DNA of 37,463 nt from Owenweeksia sp. (GTDB lineage: Bacteria; Bacteroidota; Bacteroidia; Flavobacteriales; Schleiferiaceae), in NCBI GenBank assembly GCA_002695025.1, contig NZNV01000009.1:1-37463 (forward strand), in the 5' to 3' direction. The notes beneath the pieces were generated by a model. That model was given only the letters and a program-made list of their open reading frames with translations. It was not told the DNA's origin and did no database searches. A program made the position numbers and the translations under genes. This document shows positions 1-7,341 of this stretch, one piece after another (the first letter of the stretch is position 1; every line of letters begins with the position of its first letter).

Positions 1-458
1 ATTTCATAATGGGAGCCGTAGGGCTTACCGGCACGGTCGTAAGGTTGTTCGTTAATGTACGAACAGCTTCCCATGGCCATACGGAAAGCAGGCGGATCGG
101 ATTTATACATCCAGTCTTTTTGCGTGGTGAAACGAAATGGATAAGCGCGCTTCACTTCCTGATTATTTACATATAAACGGTAAGAGTAGGTGGTGCCCGG
201 CTGTACCTCCGTAAAATATAATTTACCGCAGCTGGCATTATGAGAGCTGGTAAAAATGGTATCAGTAGACCAGTGGTCACCGGTAGCGGTATCCATATAA
301 ACCGCGTAAACCTGGGCGGGCGTGGTGGTTTGTATCCACACCACTGCTTCACGCATTTCGGCATAACCGAGCATCGGCCCCGATTGCAGTAAATTAGCCT
401 GGGCCAGGATGGGGAAGGGAGAAAGAGCAAGGCTGATAAGAATGATCCTGATAAGCAT
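1..458 (-). CDS. PhoD-like metallophosphatase, N-terminal part (runs off the left edge)
   Basis: Reading the minus strand from the ATG at 458 gives 152 codons open to the window edge. The protein begins with a signal peptide (MLIRIILISLALSPFPILAQ), so it is exported. The next part, with LLQSGPMLGYAEMREAVVWIQ and GTTYSYRLYVNNQE, resembles the fibronectin-like N-terminal domain of alkaline phosphatase D (PhoD) proteins. FRMAMGSCSY then looks like the start of the metallophosphatase domain. The metal-binding and catalytic residues lie outside the window, so activity cannot be judged. The family hydrolyses phosphodiesters or phosphomonoesters in the periplasm or at the cell surface. The gene is divergent from the M14 peptidase, and a TAnnTTTG motif lies about 20 bases upstream of the start. 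A longer reading in another frame from 505 has no family resemblance and was discarded. Confidence 0.82.
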   Translation of the reverse strand, partial: MLIRIILISLALSPFPILAQANLLQSGPMLGYAEMREAVVWIQTTTPAQVYAVYMDTATGDHWSTDTIFTSSHNASCGKLYFTEVQPGTTYSYRLYVNNQEVKRAYPFRFTTQKDWMYKSDPPAFRMAMGSCSYINEQPYDRAGKPYGSHYE

Positions 459-478
459 AACGTTAGCACATGTTTATT

Positions 479-505
479 CAAAAATAGAGCGTACCCGCTT
501 ACCAA
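479..505 (-). promoter_or_regulatory. Bacteroidota-type promoter for the PhoD-like gene
   Basis: On the minus strand TATTTTTG (479-486) matches the TAnnTTTG -7 consensus, and TTG (503-505) lies 16 bases upstream as a possible -33 element. This predicts a leader of roughly 14 bases before the ATG at 458. It is motif evidence only. Confidence 0.42.
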
Positions 506-556
506 CGGTTGAGTTTACATAAACTTAAAGTGACTACTTTCGAAGAAAATAAGCGG

Positions 557-1738
557 ATGCAACAATTCTCTTTTAACGATTATGGGGCTTACCTGGAACA
601 GGATTTCCGGCATCGTTGGTTACGGCCTGCTCTGCTCAGGGAGAAGCTGGAGAAATACAGGCGATTTCCAGGTTTGCAATGGGAAGTGCTGGGTAGATCA
701 GAGGAAGGAAGGCCTATTGAAAGCATTCGTTTTGGAGAGGGGGCGATAAAAGTGTTGGTGTGGACACAAATGCACGGTAATGAACCTACGGCCACCATGG
801 CCCTGATTGATCTTTTGAATTTCCTCACACATGAGGATGAATACGATCCTTATCGAAGGGCTTTGCAGCAACATTTCACCATTCTCTTTATACCGATGCT
901 TAACCCGGACGGGGCAGAGCGCTTTAGCCGGAGAAATGCTTTGAACATAGATCCCAATCGTGATGCATTACGTTGGCAATCAGCGGAAATGCAAATATTC
1001 AGAAAAGAGTTTGACCGTTTCCAACCGCATTGGGCTTTTAACCTCCACGATCAGCGGAATTTCTTTTCGGCCGGAAATACAGGCCGTACGGCTACCATCA
1101 GCTTTTTAGCTGCTTCGGAAAATGAAGAACGGGAGCTTACAGCGGTGCGCAGGAAGTCCATGCAGTTGATTGCAGGCATGTGGCGAGGCACACAACATTT
1201 AATTCCTGGGCATTTCGGTCGTTATACGGATGAGTTCTATCCGGCTGCCCTGGGTGAATTCTTTCACATTCAAAAGGTGCCCTGTGTGCTCATAGAGTCC
1301 GGGGCTTACCCGGATGATCCTCATCGCGATATGGCGCGCAAGCTCAATTTTTGCCTGATACTGCAAGCCCTGGAGTTAATACAAAGCGAGGGGTATACCC
1401 GGGAAAATCTACAGCACTATTTTGATATTCCGGAGAACGGTAAAAATCTTTTTGACCTGATTATCCGCAATTGCAGACTGGTGAACGGTGTCAAAACTAT
1501 TCGTGCCGACCTTGGTTTTATGTACCAGGAAACCGTGCAAGAAAATGAGCTTGTCCGCAAACTTATACTTACGGACATCGGAGACCTTTCCTACAGGCAT
1601 GGTATTGCCGAGCAGGAAGGAGGTGCAGTTGCAGGAGAGTTGCAATTGGATAAACCGGCTCATTTCCACATGAAGGTTTCCGGTAAGGAAGTACAATTTG
1701 AAAACGGATATCGAAATGAAAAGCATCAATCCCTATGA
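557..1738 (+). CDS. M14-family zinc carboxypeptidase-like protein
   Basis: This 393-residue protein has the zinc-carboxypeptidase pattern. MHGNE carries the HxxE metal ligands (H73, E76). NALNIDPNRD (127-136) is the substrate-carboxylate region. FNLHDQ supplies the third zinc ligand (H164), and CVLIESGAYP supplies the catalytic glutamate (E247). No signal peptide is visible, so it probably acts in the cytoplasm on small peptides or N-acyl/peptide conjugates; the substrate is unknown. The residues after about 290 form an extra C-terminal region. The reading frame is open to a TTG at 509, but ATG 557 is preferred because it starts just before the folded domain. The end overlaps the aldehyde dehydrogenase by 23 bases, so the two are likely translationally coupled. 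A succinylglutamate desuccinylase/aspartoacylase-type activity is possible. Confidence 0.85.
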   Translation: MQQFSFNDYGAYLEQDFRHRWLRPALLREKLEKYRRFPGLQWEVLGRSEEGRPIESIRFGEGAIKVLVWTQMHGNEPTATMALIDLLNFLTHEDEYDPYRRALQQHFTILFIPMLNPDGAERFSRRNALNIDPNRDALRWQSAEMQIFRKEFDRFQPHWAFNLHDQRNFFSAGNTGRTATISFLAASENEERELTAVRRKSMQLIAGMWRGTQHLIPGHFGRYTDEFYPAALGEFFHIQKVPCVLIESGAYPDDPHRDMARKLNFCLILQALELIQSEGYTRENLQHYFDIPENGKNLFDLIIRNCRLVNGVKTIRADLGFMYQETVQENELVRKLILTDIGDLSYRHGIAEQEGGAVAGELQLDKPAHFHMKVSGKEVQFENGYRNEKHQSL

Positions 1739-3080
1739 TCTGAAACTGATCAGGGAATACCCGGAAGATAGTGAAGAGAGTGTTCAGCGAAAACTGGAAC
1801 TGGCAAACAGCACCTTCCAGCAATTCAGAAAGAGTTTCTTTAAGGAGCGGAGTGAAAAAATGCTGAAGATCGCCAGCGACCTGCGCGACAATGCTTCAAA
1901 ATACGCTAAAACATTAACCCTGGAAATGGGAAAGCCCATCACTGAGGCCCAGGCGGAAGTAGAGAAATGTGCATGGGTATGTGAATATTATGCCGAAAAA
2001 GCTGAAGAGTTCCTTTCTCCCACCATTATAAAAACGGACGCTGCAAGAAGTTATGTATCCTACGAGCCTTTGGGGGTTATCCTGGCGGTGATGCCCTGGA
2101 ATTTTCCTTTCTGGCAGGTGTTCCGCTTTGCGGCACCTACCGTTATGGCCGGCAATACAGCGGTTTTAAAGCATGCCAGCAATGTACAGGGTTCAGCTCA
2201 GCTCATAGAGGAAATATTCAGAAGGGCAGGTTTTGCCGAAGGGGTGTTCCAGAACCTGGCCATTCCTTCTAAAAGAATGGAGGATGTAGTGACCAATCCT
2301 ATCATTAAAGCGGCTTCGGTTACCGGAAGTGAAAAGGCGGGATCTGCCGTTGCTGAGGTCTGTGGCCGCGAGATCAAAACCACGGTTTTGGAATTGGGAG
2401 GTTCCAATGCCTTTGTGATATTTGAGGATGCCGACCTGGAAAAGGCAGCCGCACTGGCTGTAAAAGCCCGTATGATCAATAATGCTCAAAGCTGCATTGC
2501 GGCTAAGCGCTTTATTGTGGCGGCAAAGGTGGAGGAGGAGTTTACCCGTCTCTTTATTAATAAATTGAAAGAGTTGAAGGAGGGAGATCCCATGGATGAG
2601 GAGACCCAGGTGGGACCGCTGGCGAGAGTTGATCTGGCGGAAAAACTGGAAGAGCAATTGCAAAAATCGATAGACCAGGGCGCACAGCTCCTGTACGGGG
2701 GTAAACGAAAAGATGCTCATTTTCAGCCTACGGTCATCAATAAGGTACAACCAGGCATGCCAGCCTTTGACGAGGAGTTGTTTGGTCCGGTAGCGCCCAT
2801 CATTACGGCTCAAAGTGATGAGGAAGCCATACAGTTATTGAATCAGACTTCCTTTGGCCTGGGAGCCACCCTGGTGACCTCTGATATTGCCAAAGCCGAA
2901 AAACTGAGTAAGGATATTGAAGATGGAGCGGTATTTATCAATGAACTGGTGAAGTCCGATCCGCGATTACCTTTTGGGGGTACAAAGCGTTCTGGTTATG
3001 GACGGGAGCTTTCTCAACACGGTATCCACGAGTTTGTGAACGCCAAAACGGTGTACATCAATACCTCTTTAAAGGATTAA
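1716..3080 (+). CDS. NAD(P)-dependent aldehyde dehydrogenase (succinate-semialdehyde dehydrogenase type)
   Basis: The 454-residue protein is a complete aldehyde dehydrogenase. The catalytic set is present: N129 in VMPWNFPFWQ, K152 in NTAVLKHAS, the general base E226 in LELGGSNAF, and nucleophile C260 in NNAQSCIAAKRF. Near the C terminus EELFGPVAPI and PFGGTKRSGYGRELS are typical cofactor and structural motifs. It oxidises an aldehyde to a carboxylate with NAD or NADP; the short form and overall sequence suggest the succinate-semialdehyde group, though substrate is not proven. The ATG at 1716 is preferred over an in-frame TTG at 1698. It overlaps the M14 gene by 23 bases, suggesting one transcript. 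Its stop lies in a TTAA that also holds the stop of the convergent small membrane gene. Confidence 0.9.
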   Translation: MKSINPYDLKLIREYPEDSEESVQRKLELANSTFQQFRKSFFKERSEKMLKIASDLRDNASKYAKTLTLEMGKPITEAQAEVEKCAWVCEYYAEKAEEFLSPTIIKTDAARSYVSYEPLGVILAVMPWNFPFWQVFRFAAPTVMAGNTAVLKHASNVQGSAQLIEEIFRRAGFAEGVFQNLAIPSKRMEDVVTNPIIKAASVTGSEKAGSAVAEVCGREIKTTVLELGGSNAFVIFEDADLEKAAALAVKARMINNAQSCIAAKRFIVAAKVEEEFTRLFINKLKELKEGDPMDEETQVGPLARVDLAEKLEEQLQKSIDQGAQLLYGGKRKDAHFQPTVINKVQPGMPAFDEELFGPVAPIITAQSDEEAIQLLNQTSFGLGATLVTSDIAKAEKLSKDIEDGAVFINELVKSDPRLPFGGTKRSGYGRELSQHGIHEFVNAKTVYINTSLKD

Positions 3081-3265
3081 AATACCTTCTTAAAAACGTA
3101 AAAAGAAAACAGGATTACGATGATGGCCACCATCACGTATATGGCATTACCATAATGCAGTTTATGCAACTTCAGGTCTTTCCGGTAACCCCATACAAGG
3201 TAGGCGATGAACGCTATAAAAAAGATTCCGGCAAAGATCCAATGCCCGGTGGTAACATTTTCCAT
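3077..3265 (-). CDS. Small two-helix membrane protein, function unknown
   Basis: A 62-residue protein with two clear transmembrane segments (about 8-25 and 42-59) separated by a basic, histidine-containing loop (GYRKDLKLHKLHYGN). Both ends are hydrophilic and the composition is natural for an inner-membrane protein, which argues that the gene is real. I do not recognise a family with confidence; it resembles small hypothetical membrane proteins common in Bacteroidota. It is convergent with the aldehyde dehydrogenase, sharing the bases of the TTAA stop, and divergent from the MazG-like gene, whose ATG lies 35 bases from its own. On the minus strand TATCTTTG (3291-3298) matches the -7 motif and would give a leader of about 20 bases. 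Confidence 0.7.
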   Translation of the reverse strand: MENVTTGHWIFAGIFFIAFIAYLVWGYRKDLKLHKLHYGNAIYVMVAIIVILFSFYVFKKVF

Positions 3266-3267
3266 AG

Positions 3268-3298
3268 TAAGTTTGGGATCAAATTTCAGACAAAGATA
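3268..3298. promoter_or_regulatory. Two facing -7 promoter motifs in the 35-base divergent gap
   Basis: TAAGTTTG (3268-3275, plus) and TATCTTTG (3291-3298, minus) both match TAnnTTTG. The plus motif would serve the gene starting at 3301 and the minus motif the gene starting at 3265, each with a leader of about 20 bases. Neither has a convincing -33 TTG at the usual distance. Confidence 0.35.
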
Positions 3299-3300
3299 CC

Positions 3301-3708
3301 ATGAAGAAGCAATTAGACCATGTAGCCCGTTTCCACGATGTGTTCCGTATTGGCAATGAAAGTATTCCCCGCGCCAGAGTAGAGGAGGCTACTTACCAGT
3401 TACGGTACAATCTCATGAAAGAAGAAAATGAGGAGTACCTGGAGGCAGCCCAAAACGGGGACCTGGTGGAAATTGCAGATGCCCTGGGTGATATGATGTA
3501 CATTCTTTGCGGCACCATACTGAAACATGGCTTGCAGGAAATTATTGAAGAGGTATTTGAGGAAATTCAGCGCAGCAATATGAGCAAGCTGGACGCAGCA
3601 GGTAACCCTATTTACCGTGAAGACGGCAAAATATTGAAAAGCGACCAATACTTTAAACCCGATATCCGGAATATCCTGAACGCTTATACGCCTGAAAAAG
3701 AGAAATAA
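3301..3708 (+). CDS. MazG-like / phosphoribosyl-ATP-pyrophosphatase-fold nucleoside triphosphate pyrophosphohydrolase
   Basis: The 135-residue protein is an all-alpha NTP pyrophosphohydrolase of the MazG/PRA-PH type. The magnesium-binding signature is intact: E41, E42 and E45 in MKEENEEYLEA, followed by E57 and D60 in VEIADALGDMMY. The tail with EVFEEIQRSNMSKLD and YFKPDI is characteristic of a subfamily widespread in bacteria and phages. The expected reaction is cleavage of a nucleoside triphosphate to the monophosphate plus pyrophosphate, probably as cytoplasmic house-cleaning of the nucleotide pool; the preferred nucleotide is unknown. It is a single gene, convergent with HPF. The strong terminator in the 62-base gap serves HPF rather than this gene. 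Confidence 0.85.
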   Translation: MKKQLDHVARFHDVFRIGNESIPRARVEEATYQLRYNLMKEENEEYLEAAQNGDLVEIADALGDMMYILCGTILKHGLQEIIEEVFEEIQRSNMSKLDAAGNPIYREDGKILKSDQYFKPDIRNILNAYTPEKEK

Positions 3709-3740
3709 AAAAAAGCGGACAACCCGGAGGCTACCCGCTT
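3707..3740 (-). terminator. Rho-independent terminator of the HPF gene
   Basis: On the minus strand AAGCGG (3735-3740) pairs with CCGCTT (3713-3718) and is followed by a run of eight T (3714-3707). The uridine run is on the minus-strand side, so it terminates HPF. Confidence 0.7.
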
Positions 3741-3770
3741 GATATGCTTATTCCGGAAAACCGGTAAATC

Positions 3771-4079
3771 TTAGTGTGTACTCATTTTGGTTTTGAGCTT
3801 ACTGATCTGCGCTTTAAGCTTTTCACAGGATTGATTGATAGCGGTCTCAAACTTGTCCGAGCGGGTATCTGCATAAATATCATTTCCCGGAATGTTGAGC
3901 TTGATCTCAGCCACCTTGTTTTCACGTTTGTCATTGTAGTCGAGCTTCAGGTATACCTCTGCACCTACAATATTTTCAAAATACTTGGTAAGACCGGAAA
4001 TTTTCTCTTTAGCGTATTCGGTCAGTGTGTCATCCGCGTGAAAACCCACGGTTTGAATGTCCCATTTCATAAGTTTCAA
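3771..4079 (-). CDS. hpf: Ribosome hibernation-promoting factor, short form (HPF/RaiA family)
   Basis: The 102-residue protein matches the short HPF/RaiA ribosome-associated inhibitor family. It shows the beta-alpha-beta-beta-beta-alpha pattern: MKWDIQTVGFHADDTL, TEYAKEKISGLTKYF, then GAEVYLKLDY, KVAEIKLNIPG, DIYADTRSDKFETAINQS and a lysine-rich final helix. It binds the decoding region of the 30S subunit and silences ribosomes in stationary phase or stress. No long C-terminal dimerisation domain is present, so this is the short form. The start at 4079 gives MKLMKWDI; the second ATG at 4070 (MKWDI) is an equally possible start. A strong terminator follows at 3707-3740. Confidence 0.88.
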   Translation of the reverse strand: MKLMKWDIQTVGFHADDTLTEYAKEKISGLTKYFENIVGAEVYLKLDYNDKRENKVAEIKLNIPGNDIYADTRSDKFETAINQSCEKLKAQISKLKTKMSTH

Positions 4080-4167
4080 TTTTCAGATTAGTATAAAAAA
4101 GAACAGGCCACCCTTCTAAAAGGTTTAGTCTGTAAAGGAGACTAAGATAAAGGCTTTGGTATGATAA

Positions 4168-4200
4168 TTGGCCAAACTTTAGAGAATAATATTAGTTTTG
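4168..4200 (+). promoter_or_regulatory. Bacteroidota-type promoter for the TPR protein
   Basis: TAGTTTTG (4193-4200) matches TAnnTTTG, 33 bases before the ATG at 4234. A TTG lies at 4168-4170, but the 22-base spacer is longer than ideal. Confidence 0.42.
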
Positions 4201-4233
4201 CGAAAGAGCATTAATGAAACCAAAAACACATTT

Positions 4234-5529
4234 ATGAAGAGATTGACTTTAACGTTTTTGATATTGGCCGGTCTTCAGATGATGGCCCAGGAGGGACCGG
4301 TAATTTCCAGCGCGGTGATTGCCGTGGAGCGTAATAATGACATTGCAGAGGCCAAAAAGTATATTGATGAAGCCCAGCAGATCATATCCACCAAACCTAA
4401 AAGTGAGATCAGCTCCAAGAACCTCAGTAAATTCTACTACCACAAAGGCCTGATCAACTTCAGGGTATACAATAGCGAGGATCCAGCTATTAAAGGTCTG
4501 GACCCTCAAGCTTTGGATAAAGCAGCTGAAGGTTTTCGTCAACTGATCGATTATGAAAAAGAGATAGGCAAGGAGCGCTATACGGATGATGCCAAACAGC
4601 AGATACCTTACGTAGCCAATGCTTATGCCCAGCGTGGTATAAATAAAAGCACCAATGAAGATTTTCAAGGTGCTTATGAAGATTTCCTGTATACCTACGA
4701 AATGAAGCGCCAGCCGCCACTTTCCCAAACCGATACCGCGATGGTGTACAATGCGGCTATTATGGCGCAAAACGCCAAGATGTACGACAAGGCTATTGAA
4801 CTGAACAAACAGCTTATTGATATGGGCTACCGTGGCCAAACCTATAAGGCTACCGATGCCGAGTCCGGCCAGGTGGTGGAGTTTCCCGGTAAAAAGCAAA
4901 TGGAATTTGCCGTAAAATCCGGAGGCTACAGCAATCCCGTGATAGAAGGGGATGTGAGGGCCGATATTTACCTTACCGTTACAGGACTTTACCTGAGAGC
5001 TGGCGATACCGCCATGTACGAACAGTATGTGACCGAAGGACGCAAGAAATTCCCTGAAAACCAGCAGCTTTTATTGCAGGAACTGCAAAAGTTCTTTGCC
5101 AACAAGCAATATGATAAAGCTATGGTAAACCTGGATGAGGCGATTGCCCAGGATCCTGACAATGTGATCATGCATTATAATAAAGGGGTGATCCTTCAAA
5201 ATGAAATGAAGGAATACGACAAAGCCCTGGAAGCCTATCAAACAGCGCTGAGTATCGACTCAACCTACAGTGATGCGCTGTATATGAGCAGTATCATTTT
5301 TATTGACCAGGCCAATGCCATTGGTAAGGAAATGAACGCTTTACCGCTAAGCGCCAATGCCAAATACAAGGAATTGGAGAAAAGGCAGAAATCTATTTTT
5401 GAAAAAGCTTTGCCATACCTCGAGAGAGCCCATAAGTTTAATCCAAGTGATGAGCAGGTAACACTGGCTTTAACGCAGGTATACCGTGCGTTAAAGATGT
5501 ACGATAAAGCCAAGGCTCTGCAGGAATAA
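4234..5529 (+). CDS. Exported tetratricopeptide-repeat protein
   Basis: The 431-residue protein starts with a signal peptide (MKRLTLTFLILAGLQMMAQ) and then consists almost wholly of helical TPR-like units. The clearest repeat is around residues 285-350, where KQYDKAMVNLDEAIAQDPDN is followed by EYDKALEAYQTALSIDSTYS; the last unit ends in YRALKMYDKAKALQE. TPR arrays are protein-protein scaffolds, and the signal peptide puts this one in the periplasm or on the outer membrane. No catalytic domain or T9SS tail is present. The ATG at 4234 is preferred over an upstream in-frame TTG because it begins directly at the signal peptide and a -7 promoter motif lies 33 bases upstream. The specific partner is unknown. 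A terminator follows 20 bases after the stop. Confidence 0.83.
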   Translation: MKRLTLTFLILAGLQMMAQEGPVISSAVIAVERNNDIAEAKKYIDEAQQIISTKPKSEISSKNLSKFYYHKGLINFRVYNSEDPAIKGLDPQALDKAAEGFRQLIDYEKEIGKERYTDDAKQQIPYVANAYAQRGINKSTNEDFQGAYEDFLYTYEMKRQPPLSQTDTAMVYNAAIMAQNAKMYDKAIELNKQLIDMGYRGQTYKATDAESGQVVEFPGKKQMEFAVKSGGYSNPVIEGDVRADIYLTVTGLYLRAGDTAMYEQYVTEGRKKFPENQQLLLQELQKFFANKQYDKAMVNLDEAIAQDPDNVIMHYNKGVILQNEMKEYDKALEAYQTALSIDSTYSDALYMSSIIFIDQANAIGKEMNALPLSANAKYKELEKRQKSIFEKALPYLERAHKFNPSDEQVTLALTQVYRALKMYDKAKALQE

Positions 5530-5548
5530 AAAGGATACAATGAAGGAG

Positions 5549-5574
5549 CGGGTGCAGAACACCCGTTTCTTTTT
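5549..5574 (+). terminator. Rho-independent terminator of the TPR gene
   Basis: CGGGTG (5549-5554) and CACCCG (5560-5565) form a six-pair stem with a five-base loop, followed by TTTCTTTTT. Confidence 0.8.
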
Positions 5575-5953
5575 AAAACATTTATTTTACATAATATTAA
5601 TTATATGAAAAACTTACAGCAAAGCCCGTAATCCCGAAACCTCGGGATTTAATATAATATCAGATATAATGGCTGTAAAGCCTTATATCGACAGATATTA
5701 TGTTAAGGGCTGCGCCTAACGCCCTGTCCGTTTTTCAACTATAATTAATACTATGTCTGCGCTGCTCTCCGGTAAACATCCTGCTTTTCTGCCTTAAGCC
5801 CTGGTTTTTGTAAGAATGCCGATACGACACAAAGCCCGTTTGTAAACCCAGATGACCTCTTTATTCCTATGCTTGTCTCGTTCCTCAAATAGTTATTTCA
5901 GCACCCGCTCAGGGCCACTATTTTCATAATAAATTAATTAAAACTTTACTCTT
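5575..5953. other. 379-base non-coding stretch holding a structured element
   Basis: No plausible coding region is visible. The first third (5613-5735) contains three consecutive stem-loops, listed separately. The remainder, up to the ATG at 5954, is unstructured by eye and AT-rich near the gene (5930-5950). No tRNA or known riboswitch core was recognised. Confidence 0.6.
5613..5735. other. Cluster of three stem-loops: candidate structured RNA or repeat element
   Basis: SL1: AATCCCGA (5630-5637) pairs perfectly with TCGGGATT (5642-5649) around a four-base loop. SL2: GATATAA (5663-5669) plus GGCT (5671-5674) pair with AGCC (5679-5682) plus TTATATC (5683-5689), with one bulged T and a GTAA loop. 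SL3: AGGGC (5706-5710) pairs with GCCCT (5721-5725), followed by GTCCG and five T (5731-5735). An alternative long-range pairing, TTACAGC (5614-5620) with GCTGTAA (5672-5678), would enclose SL1 and break SL2. It is not a known RNA family I can name, and expression is unproven. Confidence 0.45.
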
Positions 5954-6970
5954 ATGAAAAAAAATCTGATCATCGGTCTGTTCCTAATGACCGTCTTGCA
6001 CACCGCCTGTAATAAGGAAGACGCGCTTCTGCAGAATCCACCTAACCAGGCCAACAACGATTCCCGAAAAGCTGCCAGTCAATTTTACACGGTAGCAAAC
6101 GGGGTTTGTATAATCTCTTCACTGGACAATTTAAATGCCTTCCTTGAAGATACTATACGCCTTGACTCCCTGGAAGAACTAATGATTGCGGAGCTGAATG
6201 CCACCGCCAATTATGTGACCTATTCTTCCTTTTTCTTTACACCAGATTACATGGGCAGCCTTACCGGTGATGATCTGGTGGCAGCTGAATCAGATCGGAA
6301 TGAGCTGATCTATAACATTACCAACCAAGACCGTGTAGTGAAGATCGGAGGGTATTTTATCCTGGTTAATACGGAGGATGCTTTGATGTATGTGCGGGAA
6401 GATGATACCCCCAGCGCGTATGATGAGCTGGTAAATCAAACCACCAGTCATCCGCAAAACAAGAAGATCTCCTTTGAGCATGATCTGAATGATGTCATTG
6501 CCTATCTTGACGCCAGTGGCTACGTTTGGGATGAGGCAGATTTTCAGGGTATTTTCAAGAGAGGCTGTCCTGCCGCGCCAGGAAAAATCTCTACCAAATA
6601 TCTGTACAACATTGGTAATGCTGGTGCTCCTTCGTATTCTACCATCCATATTGGCGTTCTGTCAAGGTACCAGAACTTTGGTGTGTATGGCCGCTTGTAC
6701 TCAGAGTCCAGAACCTTCACCCCTACAAACGCAGGTATAAACTGGACCAAACAAAACCACGTAAACCCTTACTGGTACCAAAAAAGATGTAAATCAAAGT
6801 CCAGCTCCAAATCCCACGTAGCACAAGGAAACCAAAGTTTCGGTTATTTTAAGAAGACTTACTATAGTAGTGTTAACAAGCTTGAACATTATTATTGTAA
6901 GGTACGTGCCAGAAGCACTCACCCCAACAGCAACCAGCAATGGACAGCCTACGCTATCGTTGGCCATTAA
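5954..6970 (+). CDS. Putative surface-exposed lipoprotein, family not recognised
   Basis: The 338-residue protein begins with a lipoprotein signal peptide ending in HTAC (C19). The residues after the cysteine, NKED, fit the Bacteroidota lipoprotein export signal (x-K-[DE]-[DE]) that directs lipoproteins to the outer face of the outer membrane. The rest is exported and mixed alpha/beta. The middle (about 60-200) has no motif I know. The C-terminal third is rich in tyrosine, lysine, serine and cysteine (YWYQKRCKSKSSSKS, HYYCKVRARSTH) and looks like a compact beta domain, possibly with disulfides. No enzyme motif was recognised and no function is assigned. It follows an unusual structured intergenic region and ends in a strong terminator, so it is probably a single-gene unit. 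Confidence 0.75.
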   Translation: MKKNLIIGLFLMTVLHTACNKEDALLQNPPNQANNDSRKAASQFYTVANGVCIISSLDNLNAFLEDTIRLDSLEELMIAELNATANYVTYSSFFFTPDYMGSLTGDDLVAAESDRNELIYNITNQDRVVKIGGYFILVNTEDALMYVREDDTPSAYDELVNQTTSHPQNKKISFEHDLNDVIAYLDASGYVWDEADFQGIFKRGCPAAPGKISTKYLYNIGNAGAPSYSTIHIGVLSRYQNFGVYGRLYSESRTFTPTNAGINWTKQNHVNPYWYQKRCKSKSSSKSHVAQGNQSFGYFKKTYYSSVNKLEHYYCKVRARSTHPNSNQQWTAYAIVGH

Positions 6971-6994
6971 AAAATAGTATTTGAATCAAAACGG

Positions 6995-7026
6995 AACGGG
7001 CGTCTTATAGGTGCCCGTTTTTTTTT
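6995..7026 (+). terminator. Rho-independent terminator of the lipoprotein gene
   Basis: AACGGGC (6995-7001) pairs with GCCCGTT (7013-7019), followed by an uninterrupted T run to 7026. Confidence 0.85.
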
Positions 7027-7341
7027 GCTGCATAGGGTTCTGCTACACTCCCCTGCTCCCGGATCTCACTTTGCAGTACTACCCGCCAGGCTTTAAAGTA
7101 ACCGGGAACCGCCTTAGGTGGCAGCATTCCATTACGATTGCTAAGTAGCCTCGATTTATCATCGCATTTCAAAATCACTAAAACAAAGCCCTTGCTGGTT
7201 AAAAACCTTCTAAAACAAAGCCGGCACCTTTAAAAATGACTGCGTATAACACATTTTCCGTGCGATAGCTAAATACAAGCGTCAGGTACCGGGCTATGCC
7301 ACTAATTTCAGCCTCCTAAATTTTAACACATCAAAACAAAC
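7027..7341. other. 315-base non-coding stretch with a phased direct repeat
   Basis: No coding region was found. CTAAAACAAAGCC occurs at 7178-7190 and again at 7210-7222, exactly 32 bases apart, 120 to 150 bases upstream of the next ATG. No clear TAnnTTTG promoter is visible here. Confidence 0.4.

Noticed and set aside
167-505. Minus-strand frame of 112 codons in the PhoD-like region
   Set aside because: A different frame on the same strand encodes a signal peptide and a PhoD-type domain; this one is proline-rich nonsense.
2193-2813. Long antisense open frame (206 codons) under the aldehyde dehydrogenase
   Set aside because: It lies entirely opposite a catalytically complete dehydrogenase and has no family resemblance; it is a by-product of the coding frame.
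5703-5721. GTTAAGG and GCCTAAC looking like integron attC core sites
   Set aside because: Only a weak inverse core pair with no cassette genes or integrase, and the spacing is far shorter than a normal attC site.
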